DNA from: Pontibacter beigongshangensis
GTDB lineage: Bacteria > Bacteroidota > Bacteroidia > Cytophagales > Hymenobacteraceae
Length of the DNA: 64,000 nt
Direction: 5' to 3'
Assembly: GCF_014332515.1 (NCBI RefSeq)
Contig: NZ_VFSD01000002.1
Coordinates: forward strand, 62,001 to 126,000
The notes below the pieces were generated by a model, which saw nothing but the letters and a program-made list of their open reading frames with translations, was not told where the DNA came from and searched no databases. Positions 32,037-41,086 of the stretch are shown here, piece by piece; position 1 is the stretch's first letter; every line of letters starts with the position of its first letter. The position numbers were made by a program, and so were the translations under genes.

Positions 32037-33976
32037 CCGCGCAGGTAACCAAGCTGAAACCGCACCTGCAGCAGCTCTTGTATATCGGTAATAGTAACAA
32101 AGGTGTTCCGAAGCGTTTGCCGCTCTATTTTACTTAACTGCTCCGGTTTTAGGTAGCGGCCGGAGTTGTGGCTCCGGATGCCGTTGAGCGCCCGCAGGCG
32201 CATCATAATTTCGTAGGCCATGGCTGTTTCGCGGTAGAGGGGTGCATTCTGAGGCTCCAGCTCTGCCAGCTTCTCGTAGCGCTTGATGGTGTTGTTCTCG
32301 CCGGTAATCCGGTTCTCCAGGGTCAGCACACGGGCAGCATCTACCAGGGGTGTCATGGCTCTGAGCTTTATGTCGAACTGATCTTTGTGCTCACCACCGC
32401 GCTCCAGTATAAAATTTCTGAAAAAGCTGAGGGGCGTAGGGTTTTGCCTGGCTTGCCGGGCCAGGTAAGGCAGAAATATTTTCCCTCTGGAGAGCTCCTC
32501 ATAAATACAGTCGGTCAGCTGGCTGCTCAGGCTGAAGTCGCCGTAAATAGGCCGGTAGTCGAAAAAGATGGAGGCATTCAGCAGCGCCTGCTCCGTGGGT
32601 TCCTGTATCCAGCTATGGTAATATTTTTTCCAGACCGACAGCGGCTGGCACCACTGCGGGTTAGTGGCCATCATGTTGGCCCGGCATTTATAGAAACCGC
32701 ACTGCTCCAGAATGCCCTGCACAATGCCGGCCAGCTGCAGAAAATAGGCTTGCACTGCCTTTGTCCCGGCAGCCGGCACATCTTCAAAAATAAGCATATT
32801 GTCCTGGTCGGTGCGCAGCAGCTGCTCTGCGCGCCCCTCGCTCCCGATCGAGAGCCAGCAGTAAGGCACTGGCGGCTCGCCCAGCACCTCCTCTGCGTGC
32901 TGCAGCGCCCGCACCATAATGGCATCGTTTATTTCGGTAATGATGCCGGCTATAAATGATATCTTCACTTCCTGCTCCAGGTACTTCTGCAGCAGCTCTT
33001 CGGCCCGCTCCCTGATGGCAGGCAGGTTTTCTACGTTTGTCTGCCGGATCTCCCACACCAGCACGGCCGGGTTGTTGCCTTGCGTCAGCAGCAGGTCATG
33101 CTCGGTCAGCACCGCTTCTGCCCTGCTCTGGGGGGTCCCGTCGGCCGTTACGCAAATATGTTTTACCCGGTGCCGGATCATCCGGATCAGTGCATCGGCC
33201 ATGGCTGGCTCCGGGGCAATGGTAACAACAGGGTTGGTCATGATGACGTGAACAGGCTCTTCTATGCCCACACGCCCTGTTACCACTCTTCTGCGCATGT
33301 CGGTATCGGTTACAATGCCGATAGGCCGCTGCTGTGCATCCCACACGAGCATGAAGCTGGAGTTTTTGGTGGTCATGCGCTGGGCGGCTTCCTGAATGGG
33401 CGTGTCTGGCAGGCAGGCCAGCAGGTCTTTGTCGGCCGCCACTTTCACGAGCTCCTCCAGGCGCTGCGGATACACCGAGGCAGTGCCTCTGCGCAGGCCT
33501 ACGCGCGCTTTCTGGGTCTGGGTCATGGTGCGGCGCAAGGCAGAGGCACCAGCTGCAAATCCTGCCGCAAAGTAAAGTTCCACCTTGGGGTTTTCGGCCA
33601 GAATATGCTCAAAAGGTTTGCTGGGGATAGCATACAGCAGGGTTTCCTCGCCGGCAACAGCCGTAGAGGAGTAGCTCTTGCGCACAATGAGCGCCCGCAC
33701 GCCAAACACGTCGCCTTCGTCGCAAACATCTAGCAAGAGGATTTGCCCCGTGCGCTCCGGGTCCTGCAATTCCAGCCGCACGGAGCCCTGCCGCACCACG
33801 TAAAAGTGCTCGTGCGCCGCTTCGCCCTGCGCGAACAGCACCTGCTCCGGCTCCAGATACATTACCTTCACCTGGCTGGCAATTTCTCTCAGTTCTTCCT
33901 CTTTTACCAGGCTAAAGGGCGGGTACTGCTTCAGGAACTCGTGTACCCGCTCCTGTATGGTATTGGTTACTTGCAT
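32033..33976 (-). CDS. cNMP-binding, CBS-pair, DUF294 nucleotidyltransferase-like protein
   Basis: A 647-residue cytoplasmic regulator. Residues about 10-130 form a cyclic-nucleotide-binding fold (FYVVRQGSVRLELQDPER, DEGDVFGVRAL). Two CBS domains follow (about 150-285: IQEAAQRMTTKNSSFMLVW, IGIVTDTDMRRR, MTNPVVTI). A DUF294 nucleotidyltransferase-like domain carries SIGSEGRAEQLLRTDQDN near residue 385, with the G-S and D-x-D pattern of GlnD-type enzymes, and a DUF294 C-terminal domain ends it. Start at 33976 (MQVTNTIQERV). It is coupled to the exonuclease gene and is a typical companion of symporter-kinase and Acs genes; a small-molecule-sensing or nucleotidylylating role is inferred. Confidence 0.88.
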   Translation of the reverse strand: MQVTNTIQERVHEFLKQYPPFSLVKEEELREIASQVKVMYLEPEQVLFAQGEAAHEHFYVVRQGSVRLELQDPERTGQILLLDVCDEGDVFGVRALIVRKSYSSTAVAGEETLLYAIPSKPFEHILAENPKVELYFAAGFAAGASALRRTMTQTQKARVGLRRGTASVYPQRLEELVKVAADKDLLACLPDTPIQEAAQRMTTKNSSFMLVWDAQQRPIGIVTDTDMRRRVVTGRVGIEEPVHVIMTNPVVTIAPEPAMADALIRMIRHRVKHICVTADGTPQSRAEAVLTEHDLLLTQGNNPAVLVWEIRQTNVENLPAIRERAEELLQKYLEQEVKISFIAGIITEINDAIMVRALQHAEEVLGEPPVPYCWLSIGSEGRAEQLLRTDQDNMLIFEDVPAAGTKAVQAYFLQLAGIVQGILEQCGFYKCRANMMATNPQWCQPLSVWKKYYHSWIQEPTEQALLNASIFFDYRPIYGDFSLSSQLTDCIYEELSRGKIFLPYLARQARQNPTPLSFFRNFILERGGEHKDQFDIKLRAMTPLVDAARVLTLENRITGENNTIKRYEKLAELEPQNAPLYRETAMAYEIMMRLRALNGIRSHNSGRYLKPEQLSKIERQTLRNTFVTITDIQELLQVRFQLGYLRG

Positions 33977-34481
33977 GTGCGCTCCGTTTAGATGCTTGAA
34001 ATTACAGCTTTGGAGGGGGCTTTGCAAGAGGGGAGTTTACGTCTGTTCTTATTTTGGCACGAGCCCTCACTTGTCCGATCTTAATTTTGCGAGCTATGGG
34101 CAGGTTGTCGCCTTCCACATTTTCTTCTTTGGCAAAATAGGTCAGGTGCAGGTTCATCTACCTGATGTCGTGATGCTCAATTTGGCCCTGTTTCAGGTCA
34201 AATAATATAAAGTATTTAAGAATGTGTTGGTTAAAAACCAGGTTACACATCTTTCATTCAGTTTCTTCGCCTGGTTAAAGAAGGTAAGTTAATGGAAAGT
34301 TATTATTCACCGGTTCATCAATTGCAGCCGGAGGGCCTTTGCTGTACTGGCTGGCGGGAGTATTTAGTTTCAGTTAAAACTTCCGCTCATTTTTTTTGTG
34401 TAACGTGCTGGTGCAGCCGATGAGCAAGGCGGAGCCGAGCATAAAGGCTGAACTTTGTTGGCAAAGGTTGTTTTTAGGTCT
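33977..34481. other. 505-bp gap, almost featureless
   Basis: Between the hypothetical gene at 34482 and the cNMP/CBS gene, both minus. The only repeat-like trace is GCAGCCGGAGGGCCTTT near 34326, a badly decayed relative of the dispersed repeat. No coding sequence, hairpin or -7 box stands out. Confidence 0.5.
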
Positions 34482-34814
34482 TTAATTACTTTCTTCTCTT
34501 CTTAATTCATCTCCTTGAAGCCTGTATCTAAACGGACTCCCTTTTTCTTCTGGATTCCAACCATCTTTTAAAGCTTGTGAGATGAAAGATGCGACGTCTT
34601 TGGGTTTTATAACCTTAAGATTCAAATTGGAAATATTGGGAAATTCCAGCCAGAGTCGGTCAATGTCTGAAGTTATAGTTACTTCAATTTTTCTTCCCCT
34701 TTTTTCTGCTTCTTCAGCGATGAACTTTATGTAATCTGTTGCGGGTGAAATCGTCCATCTAAATTTCCTGCCGTCACAGTCTATTAGTCGGGAATTCTTT
34801 TTACTTATGGCCAC
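34482..34814 (-). CDS. Hypothetical 110-residue protein
   Basis: A small, soluble, charged protein with no motif I recognise. The sequence runs MAISKKNSRLIDCDGRKFRW, a predicted helix (YIKFIAEEAEKRGR), a strand (KIEVTITSD), LNLKVIKPKDVASFISQAL and GWNPEEKGSPFRY. Its coding DNA is visibly more AT-rich than the neighbouring genes, which hints at lateral origin. It stands alone between the acetate genes and long gaps. Confidence 0.6.
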   Translation of the reverse strand: MAISKKNSRLIDCDGRKFRWTISPATDYIKFIAEEAEKRGRKIEVTITSDIDRLWLEFPNISNLNLKVIKPKDVASFISQALKDGWNPEEKGSPFRYRLQGDELRREESN

Positions 34815-35078
34815 TTTCGTTTTTATTTAACCCTGCTGATTCATGAAATCAATTTTTGCCAACTAGCAGATAGCAGTAATACCCCTACGCTTATCTGCAC
34901 TATGTATAAAGATAGCTTTCACTCGTATGGAAATTGTTTGGCAAGAGAAAAGCTACTGCCCCTAAGAAAACAAATCCCAAGTTATTCTCCTACAGATTCA
35001 ATTTAAAATGCAAAATACCAAACTGCATGGAAGCTGTAAAACCAAAGCCACTTCATTAGCTACTCCCCTTCCAAGGCG

Positions 35079-35121
35079 AATTATTCGAATGAAAAAGGCC
35101 CTCCGGAGCTACTGCTGCTGC
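35079..35121 (+). repeat. Dispersed intergenic repeat, copy l
   Basis: AATTATTCGAAT, GAAAAAGGCC, CTCCGGAG, then CTACTGCTGCTGC. It lies about 120 bp past the acs stop, beyond the acs terminator. Confidence 0.8.
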
Positions 35122-35174
35122 ACACGAGTTGGCTAGAACCAAAAAGTTTCACCAGCCAGAAACCACCAAACAAG

Positions 35175-35204
35175 AAGCTCCTGCAGTCTATACCGCAGGA
35201 GCTT
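35175..35204. terminator. Terminator of acs
   Basis: AAGCTCCTGC and GCAGGAGCTT are perfect 10-bp arms over a 10-nt loop, 38 bp past the acs stop. Confidence 0.7.
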
Positions 35205-35241
35205 TTCATCAAAAAGATAAAATCTTGTGTCGTGCGTCTTA

Positions 35242-37140
35242 TTACAGCGCCCCTTGCACAATTTCATCCACAATCTCCGGGTCGAGGAGGGTGGCGGTGT
35301 CGCCGAGGTTGGAGGTGTCGCCTTCGGCTACTTTACGCAGGATACGACGCATGATCTTGCCGGAGCGCGTTTTGGGCAAACCCGATACGATCTGAATTTT
35401 GTCGGGTTTGGCAATCTTACCAATCTTTTTGGCCACCGTCTCCACAATTTCGGCGCGCAGGTTGTCTACATTTCGGGGAGGCTCGTTGCAGATAACGAAG
35501 GCATAGATGCCCTGCCCTTTTACATCGTGCGGGTAGCCCACCACCGCCGACTCCACCACATGCTTGTTGTGGTTAATGGCCTCCTCGATCTCAGCGGTAC
35601 CAAAGCGGTGCCCCGATACGTTGATCACATCGTCTACGCGACCAATGATGCGGTACAGGCCTTCTTTGTTGCGCTTGGCGCCATCGCCGGTAAAGTAGTA
35701 GCCTTTGTAGGTCGAGAAGTAGCTCAGGCGGCAGCGCTCGTGGTCGCCGTAGGTGGTGCGGATCATGCCGGGCCACGGGAACTTCATGCACAGGTAACCT
35801 TCTACTTCGTTGTCGGTAATCTCGTTGCCGTCGCTGTCGAGCAGCACGGGCTGCACACCGGGTAGCGGGAAGGCGGCATGGCTCGGCTTGGTGGGCGTAA
35901 CGCCTGCCAGCGAGGAGATCATGATGCCACCTGTTTCGGTTTGCCACCAGGTATCTACGAGCGGGCATTCTTCTTTGCCCACGTGGATGTAGTACCAGTA
36001 CCAGGCTTCTTCGTTTATCGGCTCCCCCACCGAGCCCAGCACCTTCAGCGAGTCGAGGCTGTAGGAGAGCACGTGGTCTTCGCCGGCCCCCATCAGTGAG
36101 CGGATGGCGGTAGGCGCGGTATAGAATATATTTACGCCAAACTTATCGACCACCTGCCAGAAACGGCCAGCATCGGGGTAAGTCGGGATGCCCTCAAACA
36201 TCAGGGTGGTGGTACCATTCAGCAGCGGGCCGTAGAGCAGGTAGGTGTGCCCGGTAACCCAGCCGATATCGGCGGTGCACCAGAACACGTCGCTCTCTTC
36301 GGGCTGAAACACGTTGCTAAAGCTGTACTGCGCATACACCATGTAGCCGCCTACGGTGTGCACTACGCCTTTTGGCTTGCCGGTGGAGCCGGAGGTGTAG
36401 AGAATGAACAGCAGATCTTCGGCATCCATCTCTTCGGCAGGGCACTCTTTGGCGGCATTTAGAACTTCGTCGTGGTACCACACATCGCGGCCTTCTACCA
36501 TGTTCACGGCCCAGCCCAGGCGCTCCACCACAATTACTTTTTCTACAGAAGGGCAGGTCTGCAGGGCCTCGTCCACTACCCGTTTTACCGGAATCTGCTT
36601 GGCACCGCGGTTCAGGCCATCGGAGGTCAGCACCATGGAGCAGTCGGCATCCTGGATGCGGTCGGCCATCGACGCAGCCGAGAAACCGGCAAACACCACC
36701 GAGTGCACGGCCCCGATGCGGGCACAGGCCAGCACGGCAATGGCCAGCTCCGGAATCATGGGCATGTAGATGCAGATGCGGTCGCCTTTTTTGGCCCCGT
36801 TGTTTTTGAGCACGTTGGCAAACTGGCACACCTTCTCGTACAGTTCCCGATAGGTGTAGCGGATAAAGCGCTCCTTCGGGTCGTTTGATTCCCAGATGAG
36901 GGCCAGTTTGTTGCCCCTGGTCTTCAGGTGGCGGTCGAGGCAGTTTTCGGTAATGTTCAGCTTACCGCCAATAAACCACTTTACGTCCGGCTTCTCAAAA
37001 TCCCATTCCAGCACGGTGTTCCATTTTTTCCGCCACTTAAACGTGCCAGCTATGTCTGCCCAAAAGCCGGCAGGATCCTCAATACTAGCTTTATACGCTT
37101 CCTGATAATCCTCAAAATTTTTAATCTGGTAATTTGTCAT
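35242..37140 (-). CDS. acs: Acetyl-CoA synthetase
   Basis: A 632-residue AMP-forming acetate-CoA ligase that activates acetate to acetyl-CoA via acetyl-AMP. The adenylate-forming motifs are intact: LFILYTSGSTGKPKGVVH near residue 247, DTWWQTETGG near 400, YFTGDGAKRNKEGLYRIIGR near 487, and the C-terminal acetylation-site lysine motif LPKTRSGKIMRR near 595. It is the enzyme at the end of the acetate module: a receiver, a symporter-kinase, an SSS symporter with its DUF4212 subunit, and the cNMP/CBS and exonuclease pair surround it. CrbRS-like control is a reasonable inference. Confidence 0.96.
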   Translation of the reverse strand: MTNYQIKNFEDYQEAYKASIEDPAGFWADIAGTFKWRKKWNTVLEWDFEKPDVKWFIGGKLNITENCLDRHLKTRGNKLALIWESNDPKERFIRYTYRELYEKVCQFANVLKNNGAKKGDRICIYMPMIPELAIAVLACARIGAVHSVVFAGFSAASMADRIQDADCSMVLTSDGLNRGAKQIPVKRVVDEALQTCPSVEKVIVVERLGWAVNMVEGRDVWYHDEVLNAAKECPAEEMDAEDLLFILYTSGSTGKPKGVVHTVGGYMVYAQYSFSNVFQPEESDVFWCTADIGWVTGHTYLLYGPLLNGTTTLMFEGIPTYPDAGRFWQVVDKFGVNIFYTAPTAIRSLMGAGEDHVLSYSLDSLKVLGSVGEPINEEAWYWYYIHVGKEECPLVDTWWQTETGGIMISSLAGVTPTKPSHAAFPLPGVQPVLLDSDGNEITDNEVEGYLCMKFPWPGMIRTTYGDHERCRLSYFSTYKGYYFTGDGAKRNKEGLYRIIGRVDDVINVSGHRFGTAEIEEAINHNKHVVESAVVGYPHDVKGQGIYAFVICNEPPRNVDNLRAEIVETVAKKIGKIAKPDKIQIVSGLPKTRSGKIMRRILRKVAEGDTSNLGDTATLLDPEIVDEIVQGAL

Positions 37141-37231
37141 GGTTTTGGTATGATCTTGTCATTTTAATACGTTTCGGAGATTAGATTAGTAGCAGCGCCG
37201 GGTCAGGGGTAGCGCTATATTTTCTGCACAG

Positions 37232-37624
37232 TCAGCTTTCTGCCTCATGGTCTACCAGCTGTTTCACCTTTTCCACCAGCACCCGGGTAGAGAAGGGCTT
37301 GGGCATGTAAGCATCGGCTCCTGCCTCATACGCTTTCCGGATATCTTCTTCTTTGGTTTTGGCACTGATCACAATAACTTTCGCCTGCCCCATCCCGGTT
37401 TTCCGGCGCAGATAGCGGCATACTTCGTAGCCATCCACATCGGGCATCATCAGGTCGAGCACCACCACCTGCGGTAGTTCCTGGTCGATACTCTCTTTGG
37501 CCTCCGTGCCATTGCGGGCGATGTACACCTGGTAGCCGCTCTTGCGCATGAGGAACTCCAGCGGCATCAGAATTCCAGGCTCATCATCCACAATCAGCAC
37601 TTTTATCTCACCGTTCTCTTTCAT
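37232..37624 (-). CDS. Single-domain response regulator next to the symporter-kinase
   Basis: A 130-residue receiver with acidic residues in LIVDDEPG (12-17), the phosphoacceptor D57 in VVLDLMMPDVDG and K109 in YMPKPFS. It ends right after the receiver fold (VKQLVDHEAES), so there is no DNA-binding domain. It lies between the symporter-histidine kinase (171 bp upstream) and acs (91 bp downstream) on one strand. In CrbS/CrbR systems the regulator carries a LuxR-type HTH and switches on acs; here any output must go through another protein. Confidence 0.9.
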   Translation of the reverse strand: MKENGEIKVLIVDDEPGILMPLEFLMRKSGYQVYIARNGTEAKESIDQELPQVVVLDLMMPDVDGYEVCRYLRRKTGMGQAKVIVISAKTKEEDIRKAYEAGADAYMPKPFSTRVLVEKVKQLVDHEAES

Positions 37625-37788
37625 AGAAATTTCTGCTTAGGCTCTTTACTCTTTAAGCTGTAGCAGCTATAATTTTCTCTAAAAACTCAATTCCCCTCCT
37701 TGTAGAGTTACTCCGCTGAGTTGGTGGTTTCTTTCTATTCATCGCACCACATCTGCAACTCTTCAAATTGAAAAATCAGCACATCACC

Positions 37789-37855
37789 AATTATTCTAAT
37801 GAAAAGGGCCCTCCAAGCCTGTTTGCACCTGCTCCTGCTCCTGCTGCACCGCTGC
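37789..37855 (+). repeat. Dispersed intergenic repeat, copy m, inside a coding end
   Basis: AATTATTCTAAT, GAAAAGGGCC, CTCCAAGCC, then CTGCTCCTGCTCCTGCTG. The stop codon TAG of the symporter-kinase (37798-37796) and its last codons (EQEQVQTG, LEGPFH) are read from this repeat. Confidence 0.82.
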
Positions 37856-40558
37856 CACGGGCAGCTCAAACACAAAAGTTGCTCCCTGCCCTGGCTCGCT
37901 CTCTACCCACAGCCGCCCCTGGTGCGATTCTATAATCTTCTTACTGATCGTAAGGCCAAGTCCGGTACCTTCAGGTTTGCGGGTGGTCTGGTGGCGGGCC
38001 TGGTAAAACTTGTCGAATATCTGTTGCTGGTCGGCCAGGGCAATGCCTTTGCCGTTGTCGGCCACGCTTAGCTGTATGGTTCCCGCTCTCAGCACACCCG
38101 AAACCACGATCTTACCTGAGCCGCTGCTGCAGAACTTTAGCGCATTCGAGATCAGGTTTACCAGCACCTGCACCAGCCGGTCGTAGTTGGCAGGAACGGG
38201 AGGCAGTGCGGGCGGCATGTTTACCACCAGCGCCACCTGCTTTTCGTGGGCCAGCTGCTGCAGCGCCGCCACGGCCTCGGCTACTACTTCGGGCAGGTGC
38301 ACCGGCTGCAGCTGCAGCCCCTGCCTGCCCAGGTCGAACCGCTCCAGGTCCAACACCTGTGCGATCAGCCGCCCCAGCCGCTCGGTTTCTGTTACAATGG
38401 TCTTCAGGAAGGCCTGCTGCTCTTCCCGCTCCAGCTCCGGGTTATCGTACAGTATCTCCGACAAAGCCCTGATGGAAGTGAGCGGTGTGCGCAGCTCGTG
38501 CGTCACGGTGGTCAGGAACTCGTCTTTCAGTTCATCGGCCTCCTGTAGCCGCTGGTTGCTGGCCTGCAGTTGCGCGGTGGCCTGCTGCAGCTCCAGCGAA
38601 GTTTGCCGCAGTTCCTTGTTCATCGAGATCAGCTGCTGCGACTCCTTCAGAATATCCAGTACTTCGTCCAGGCTTATTTCCTCCGCCTTGGCCACAGATC
38701 CTAGCAGAATATGCGCCGAGGAAGAACCGATAACACCAGCCAGCAGGGTTTCGGCGTAAGTCACTAAACGAGGGTCTGCTCTGCCATCGGCACTGGCGGC
38801 TCCGGGGTATTGCTCATAAAACGCTTCTAAGGCTTCCTGTGCCCGCTGCTCCCCCAGAAAGTTGCTGAGCAAAGACCTGATATCAGGAAGGTAAGCCGTG
38901 CCTTTCCAGACGATAGAGGATTCCACAGCAGCAGAATATTTAAAGATATCCACAAATACCTCCGCCTGGTTCCGCTCCTTAGAGGTTTGCTGCCCCAGCA
39001 GCGACAGCCCCACGTAGAGCCCGATGTTCAGGAACATGCTCCAGAACATGGTGTGCGAGATGTAATCCATTCCTTCCAGCCCAAAGAGTGCAAACGGTTT
39101 CAGCCAGAACAGGCCAAACAGCCCCTCCTGCAGCAGGCTCTCGGGCAGCAGCTTTGCCCCCACCACCGACGGCACCAACAGCGTGTAGCACCAGACCAAG
39201 AAACCAGCCACAATGCCAGCCAAAGCTCCGTTCCGGCTGCCTTCTTTCCAGAAGATGCCGCCTATAACGGCAGGAGCAAACTGCGCCACTGCCACAAACG
39301 ACACCAGCCCGATCTCTACCAGCGAATAATGCTCCGCCACCAGCTTGTAATACAGGTAAGCCAGCAGCAGCACCAGCAGAATACTCAGCCGCCGCGAATA
39401 GAGCAGCATGGTTTGGAAGTAGCTGCTGCTCCGGCGCTTTGCCGGGCCTGCCACCAGCACCGGCATCAGCAGGTTGTTGCTGATCATCACGCTCAGGGCT
39501 ATGGTAGACACAATGACCATGCTGGTGGCCGCCGAAAAGCCGCCCAGGTACACCAGCACCGCCAGCAGGTCCTGGCCCTGGCTCATCGGGATGGCCAGCA
39601 CATACATATCCATATCTACCTGCTGCCCTGCAAACAGCACATTGCCGCCCAGCGCCACCGGTAGCACAAAAACATTGATCACGAACAAGTACAGCGGAAA
39701 CAGCCACATGGCCTTGTTGAGGTGCTGCTCGTTTACGTTCTCCACCACCGCCACCTGAAACTGCCGGGGCAGAAACAGAATGGCCAGCATGGAGAGCAGC
39801 ACCAGCCAGAACCAGCTCCCGAAGCCGTTTTCACCGCTAAAGGTCATCAGCTCCTGAAAATCGGGTAGCTGCGCCGCATTTTGCAGTATATCATCGAACC
39901 CGTTGAACACGGAATACGTCACAAAGGCACCTGCCACCAGGAACACCACCAGCTTAAACACCGACTCAAAGGCAATGGCCGTTACCATGCCCTCGTGCCG
40001 CTCGGTTGCCTCCAGGTGCCGCACCCCATACACAATGGTGAAAACCGCCAGCGTAACGGCCACAAGAAAAGCTACATCGAGGTAAAAAGGCGCTGCTGTT
40101 GCCGCCACTCCGTTAGTGCCTGTTAAAATGAAGAGGCTGCCGGCTATGGCTTTGAGTTGAATGGAAATGTACGGGATGGTGCCCATGACACAGATAACCG
40201 TTACCACGCTGCCTAAAGCAATGCTCTTGCCATACCGCGCGGCGATAAAATCGGCGAGGGTAGTGATGCGCTGCACTTTGCAGATCCGGATGATCTTGCG
40301 CAGCACCAGCCACCAGAGCGGCGCCATGAGCGTTGGCCCCACATAAATTGCCAGGAACTCCAGCCCGGTTGTTGCGGCTCTGCCTACGCTGCCGTAGTAG
40401 GTCCAGGCGGTGCAGTACACGGCCATGGAGAGGGCATAGATATAGGAGTTGCTGACCAGGCTTTTGCCGGCGGCAGAACGTTTTTCGGCCCAGTAGGCCA
40501 GCCCGAAGAGCAGCGCCAGGTACAGAAACGATAGCCCTATGACCAGCCCATAGCTCAT
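37796..40558 (-). CDS. Sodium/solute symporter-histidine kinase fusion (CbrA/CrbS class)
   Basis: A 920-residue membrane sensor. Residues 1 to about 530 are an SSS-family transporter domain with about 13 helices (YCTAWTYYGSVGRAATTG, IPYISIQLKAIAGS, YLGGFSAATSMVIVSTIAL). A linker and coiled coil (RQTSLELQQATAQLQASNQ) lead to the kinase: phosphoacceptor H687 in VTHELRTPLTS, N box NLISNALKF, VADNGKGI and GTGLGLTISKK. It has no receiver of its own. It probably senses acetate or transport flux and signals to the receiver gene downstream. The last 14 residues come from dispersed repeat copy m, so the C-terminus has been altered. Confidence 0.93.
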   Translation of the reverse strand: MSYGLVIGLSFLYLALLFGLAYWAEKRSAAGKSLVSNSYIYALSMAVYCTAWTYYGSVGRAATTGLEFLAIYVGPTLMAPLWWLVLRKIIRICKVQRITTLADFIAARYGKSIALGSVVTVICVMGTIPYISIQLKAIAGSLFILTGTNGVAATAAPFYLDVAFLVAVTLAVFTIVYGVRHLEATERHEGMVTAIAFESVFKLVVFLVAGAFVTYSVFNGFDDILQNAAQLPDFQELMTFSGENGFGSWFWLVLLSMLAILFLPRQFQVAVVENVNEQHLNKAMWLFPLYLFVINVFVLPVALGGNVLFAGQQVDMDMYVLAIPMSQGQDLLAVLVYLGGFSAATSMVIVSTIALSVMISNNLLMPVLVAGPAKRRSSSYFQTMLLYSRRLSILLVLLLAYLYYKLVAEHYSLVEIGLVSFVAVAQFAPAVIGGIFWKEGSRNGALAGIVAGFLVWCYTLLVPSVVGAKLLPESLLQEGLFGLFWLKPFALFGLEGMDYISHTMFWSMFLNIGLYVGLSLLGQQTSKERNQAEVFVDIFKYSAAVESSIVWKGTAYLPDIRSLLSNFLGEQRAQEALEAFYEQYPGAASADGRADPRLVTYAETLLAGVIGSSSAHILLGSVAKAEEISLDEVLDILKESQQLISMNKELRQTSLELQQATAQLQASNQRLQEADELKDEFLTTVTHELRTPLTSIRALSEILYDNPELEREEQQAFLKTIVTETERLGRLIAQVLDLERFDLGRQGLQLQPVHLPEVVAEAVAALQQLAHEKQVALVVNMPPALPPVPANYDRLVQVLVNLISNALKFCSSGSGKIVVSGVLRAGTIQLSVADNGKGIALADQQQIFDKFYQARHQTTRKPEGTGLGLTISKKIIESHQGRLWVESEPGQGATFVFELPVAAVQQEQEQVQTGLEGPFH

Positions 40559-40561
40559 GCC

Positions 40562-40780
40562 TTACTCCTTTGTACTTTTCTCCTTCTCCCCCTGCCGCTC
40601 CACCACCAAACCCACGCACACAATACACGCCAGCCATGCCAGCATCATGTACGCATACAGCACCGAAACTCCGGCCACTACCCCACCCGTGTTGAAAACC
40701 GATATCACCGGAAAATTCAGCAACACCAGAAACAGCACCGCGATAAAAAACAGCTTCCGTCCTTTAGCTTTGTCAGTCAT
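40562..40780 (-). CDS. Small two-span membrane protein upstream of the symporter-kinase
   Basis: A 72-residue protein with two hydrophobic segments (LFFIAVLFLVLLNFPVISVF at about 10-29 and AYMMLAWLACIVCVGLVV at about 43-60) and charged ends (MTDKAKGRK and ERQGEKEKSTKE). Its stop is 3 bp from the kinase-fusion start, so the two are co-translated. Size, topology and position suggest a small accessory subunit of the SSS domain, comparable to DUF4212 for the other symporter; family not identified. Confidence 0.75.
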   Translation of the reverse strand: MTDKAKGRKLFFIAVLFLVLLNFPVISVFNTGGVVAGVSVLYAYMMLAWLACIVCVGLVVERQGEKEKSTKE

Positions 40781-40805
40781 GCTTTGGTTAGTTATGAGTT
40801 GGAGG

Positions 40806-40859
40806 AATTCTTCTAATGAAAATGGCCCTCGGGAAGGTCTGCTGCTGTTGATGCTGCTG
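40806..40859 (+). repeat. Dispersed intergenic repeat, copy n
   Basis: AATTCTTCTAAT, GAAAATGGCC, CTCGGGAAGG, then TCTGCTGCTGTTGATGCTG. First of two tandemly placed copies in this gap, 210 bp apart. Confidence 0.75.
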
Positions 40860-40884
40860 TTATATTCTTGTCTGAATCTTAATA

Positions 40885-40912
40885 GGGCCCCTACCCCAAG
40901 AATTTACAGAAT
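40885..40912 (+). repeat. GGGCCCCTACCCC / AATTTACAG composite repeat
   Basis: GGGCCCCTACCCC then AAGAATTTACAGAAT; counterpart of 31078-31105. Confidence 0.55.
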
Positions 40913-41015
40913 TAGAGAATGTCCAGAATGTCTCACTTAGATTTGCTCTAAACTTCCTCTATAGGAGAAAAAATATTCTGTTAATTCTATAATTCTGTAA
41001 ATTCTGATTCTGACA

Positions 41016-41073
41016 AATTATTCTAATGAAAACGGCCCTCCGGAAGTTTTGCTCCTCTTGGTGCTGCTCCTGG
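41016..41073 (+). repeat. Dispersed intergenic repeat, copy o
   Basis: AATTATTCTAAT, GAAAACGGCC, CTCCGGAAG, then TTTTGCTCCTCTTGGTGCTG. It is immediately followed by the 41087 hairpin, the same order as at copy p. Confidence 0.8.
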
Positions 41074-41086
41074 TAATGTTTGGGGT

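Larger units (their letters stand above)
34815..35241. other. 427-bp gap downstream of acs
   Basis: It holds dispersed-repeat copy l and the hairpin at 35175-35204; the remainder (34815-35078) is unremarkable AT-rich sequence with no supported gene. Confidence 0.55.
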
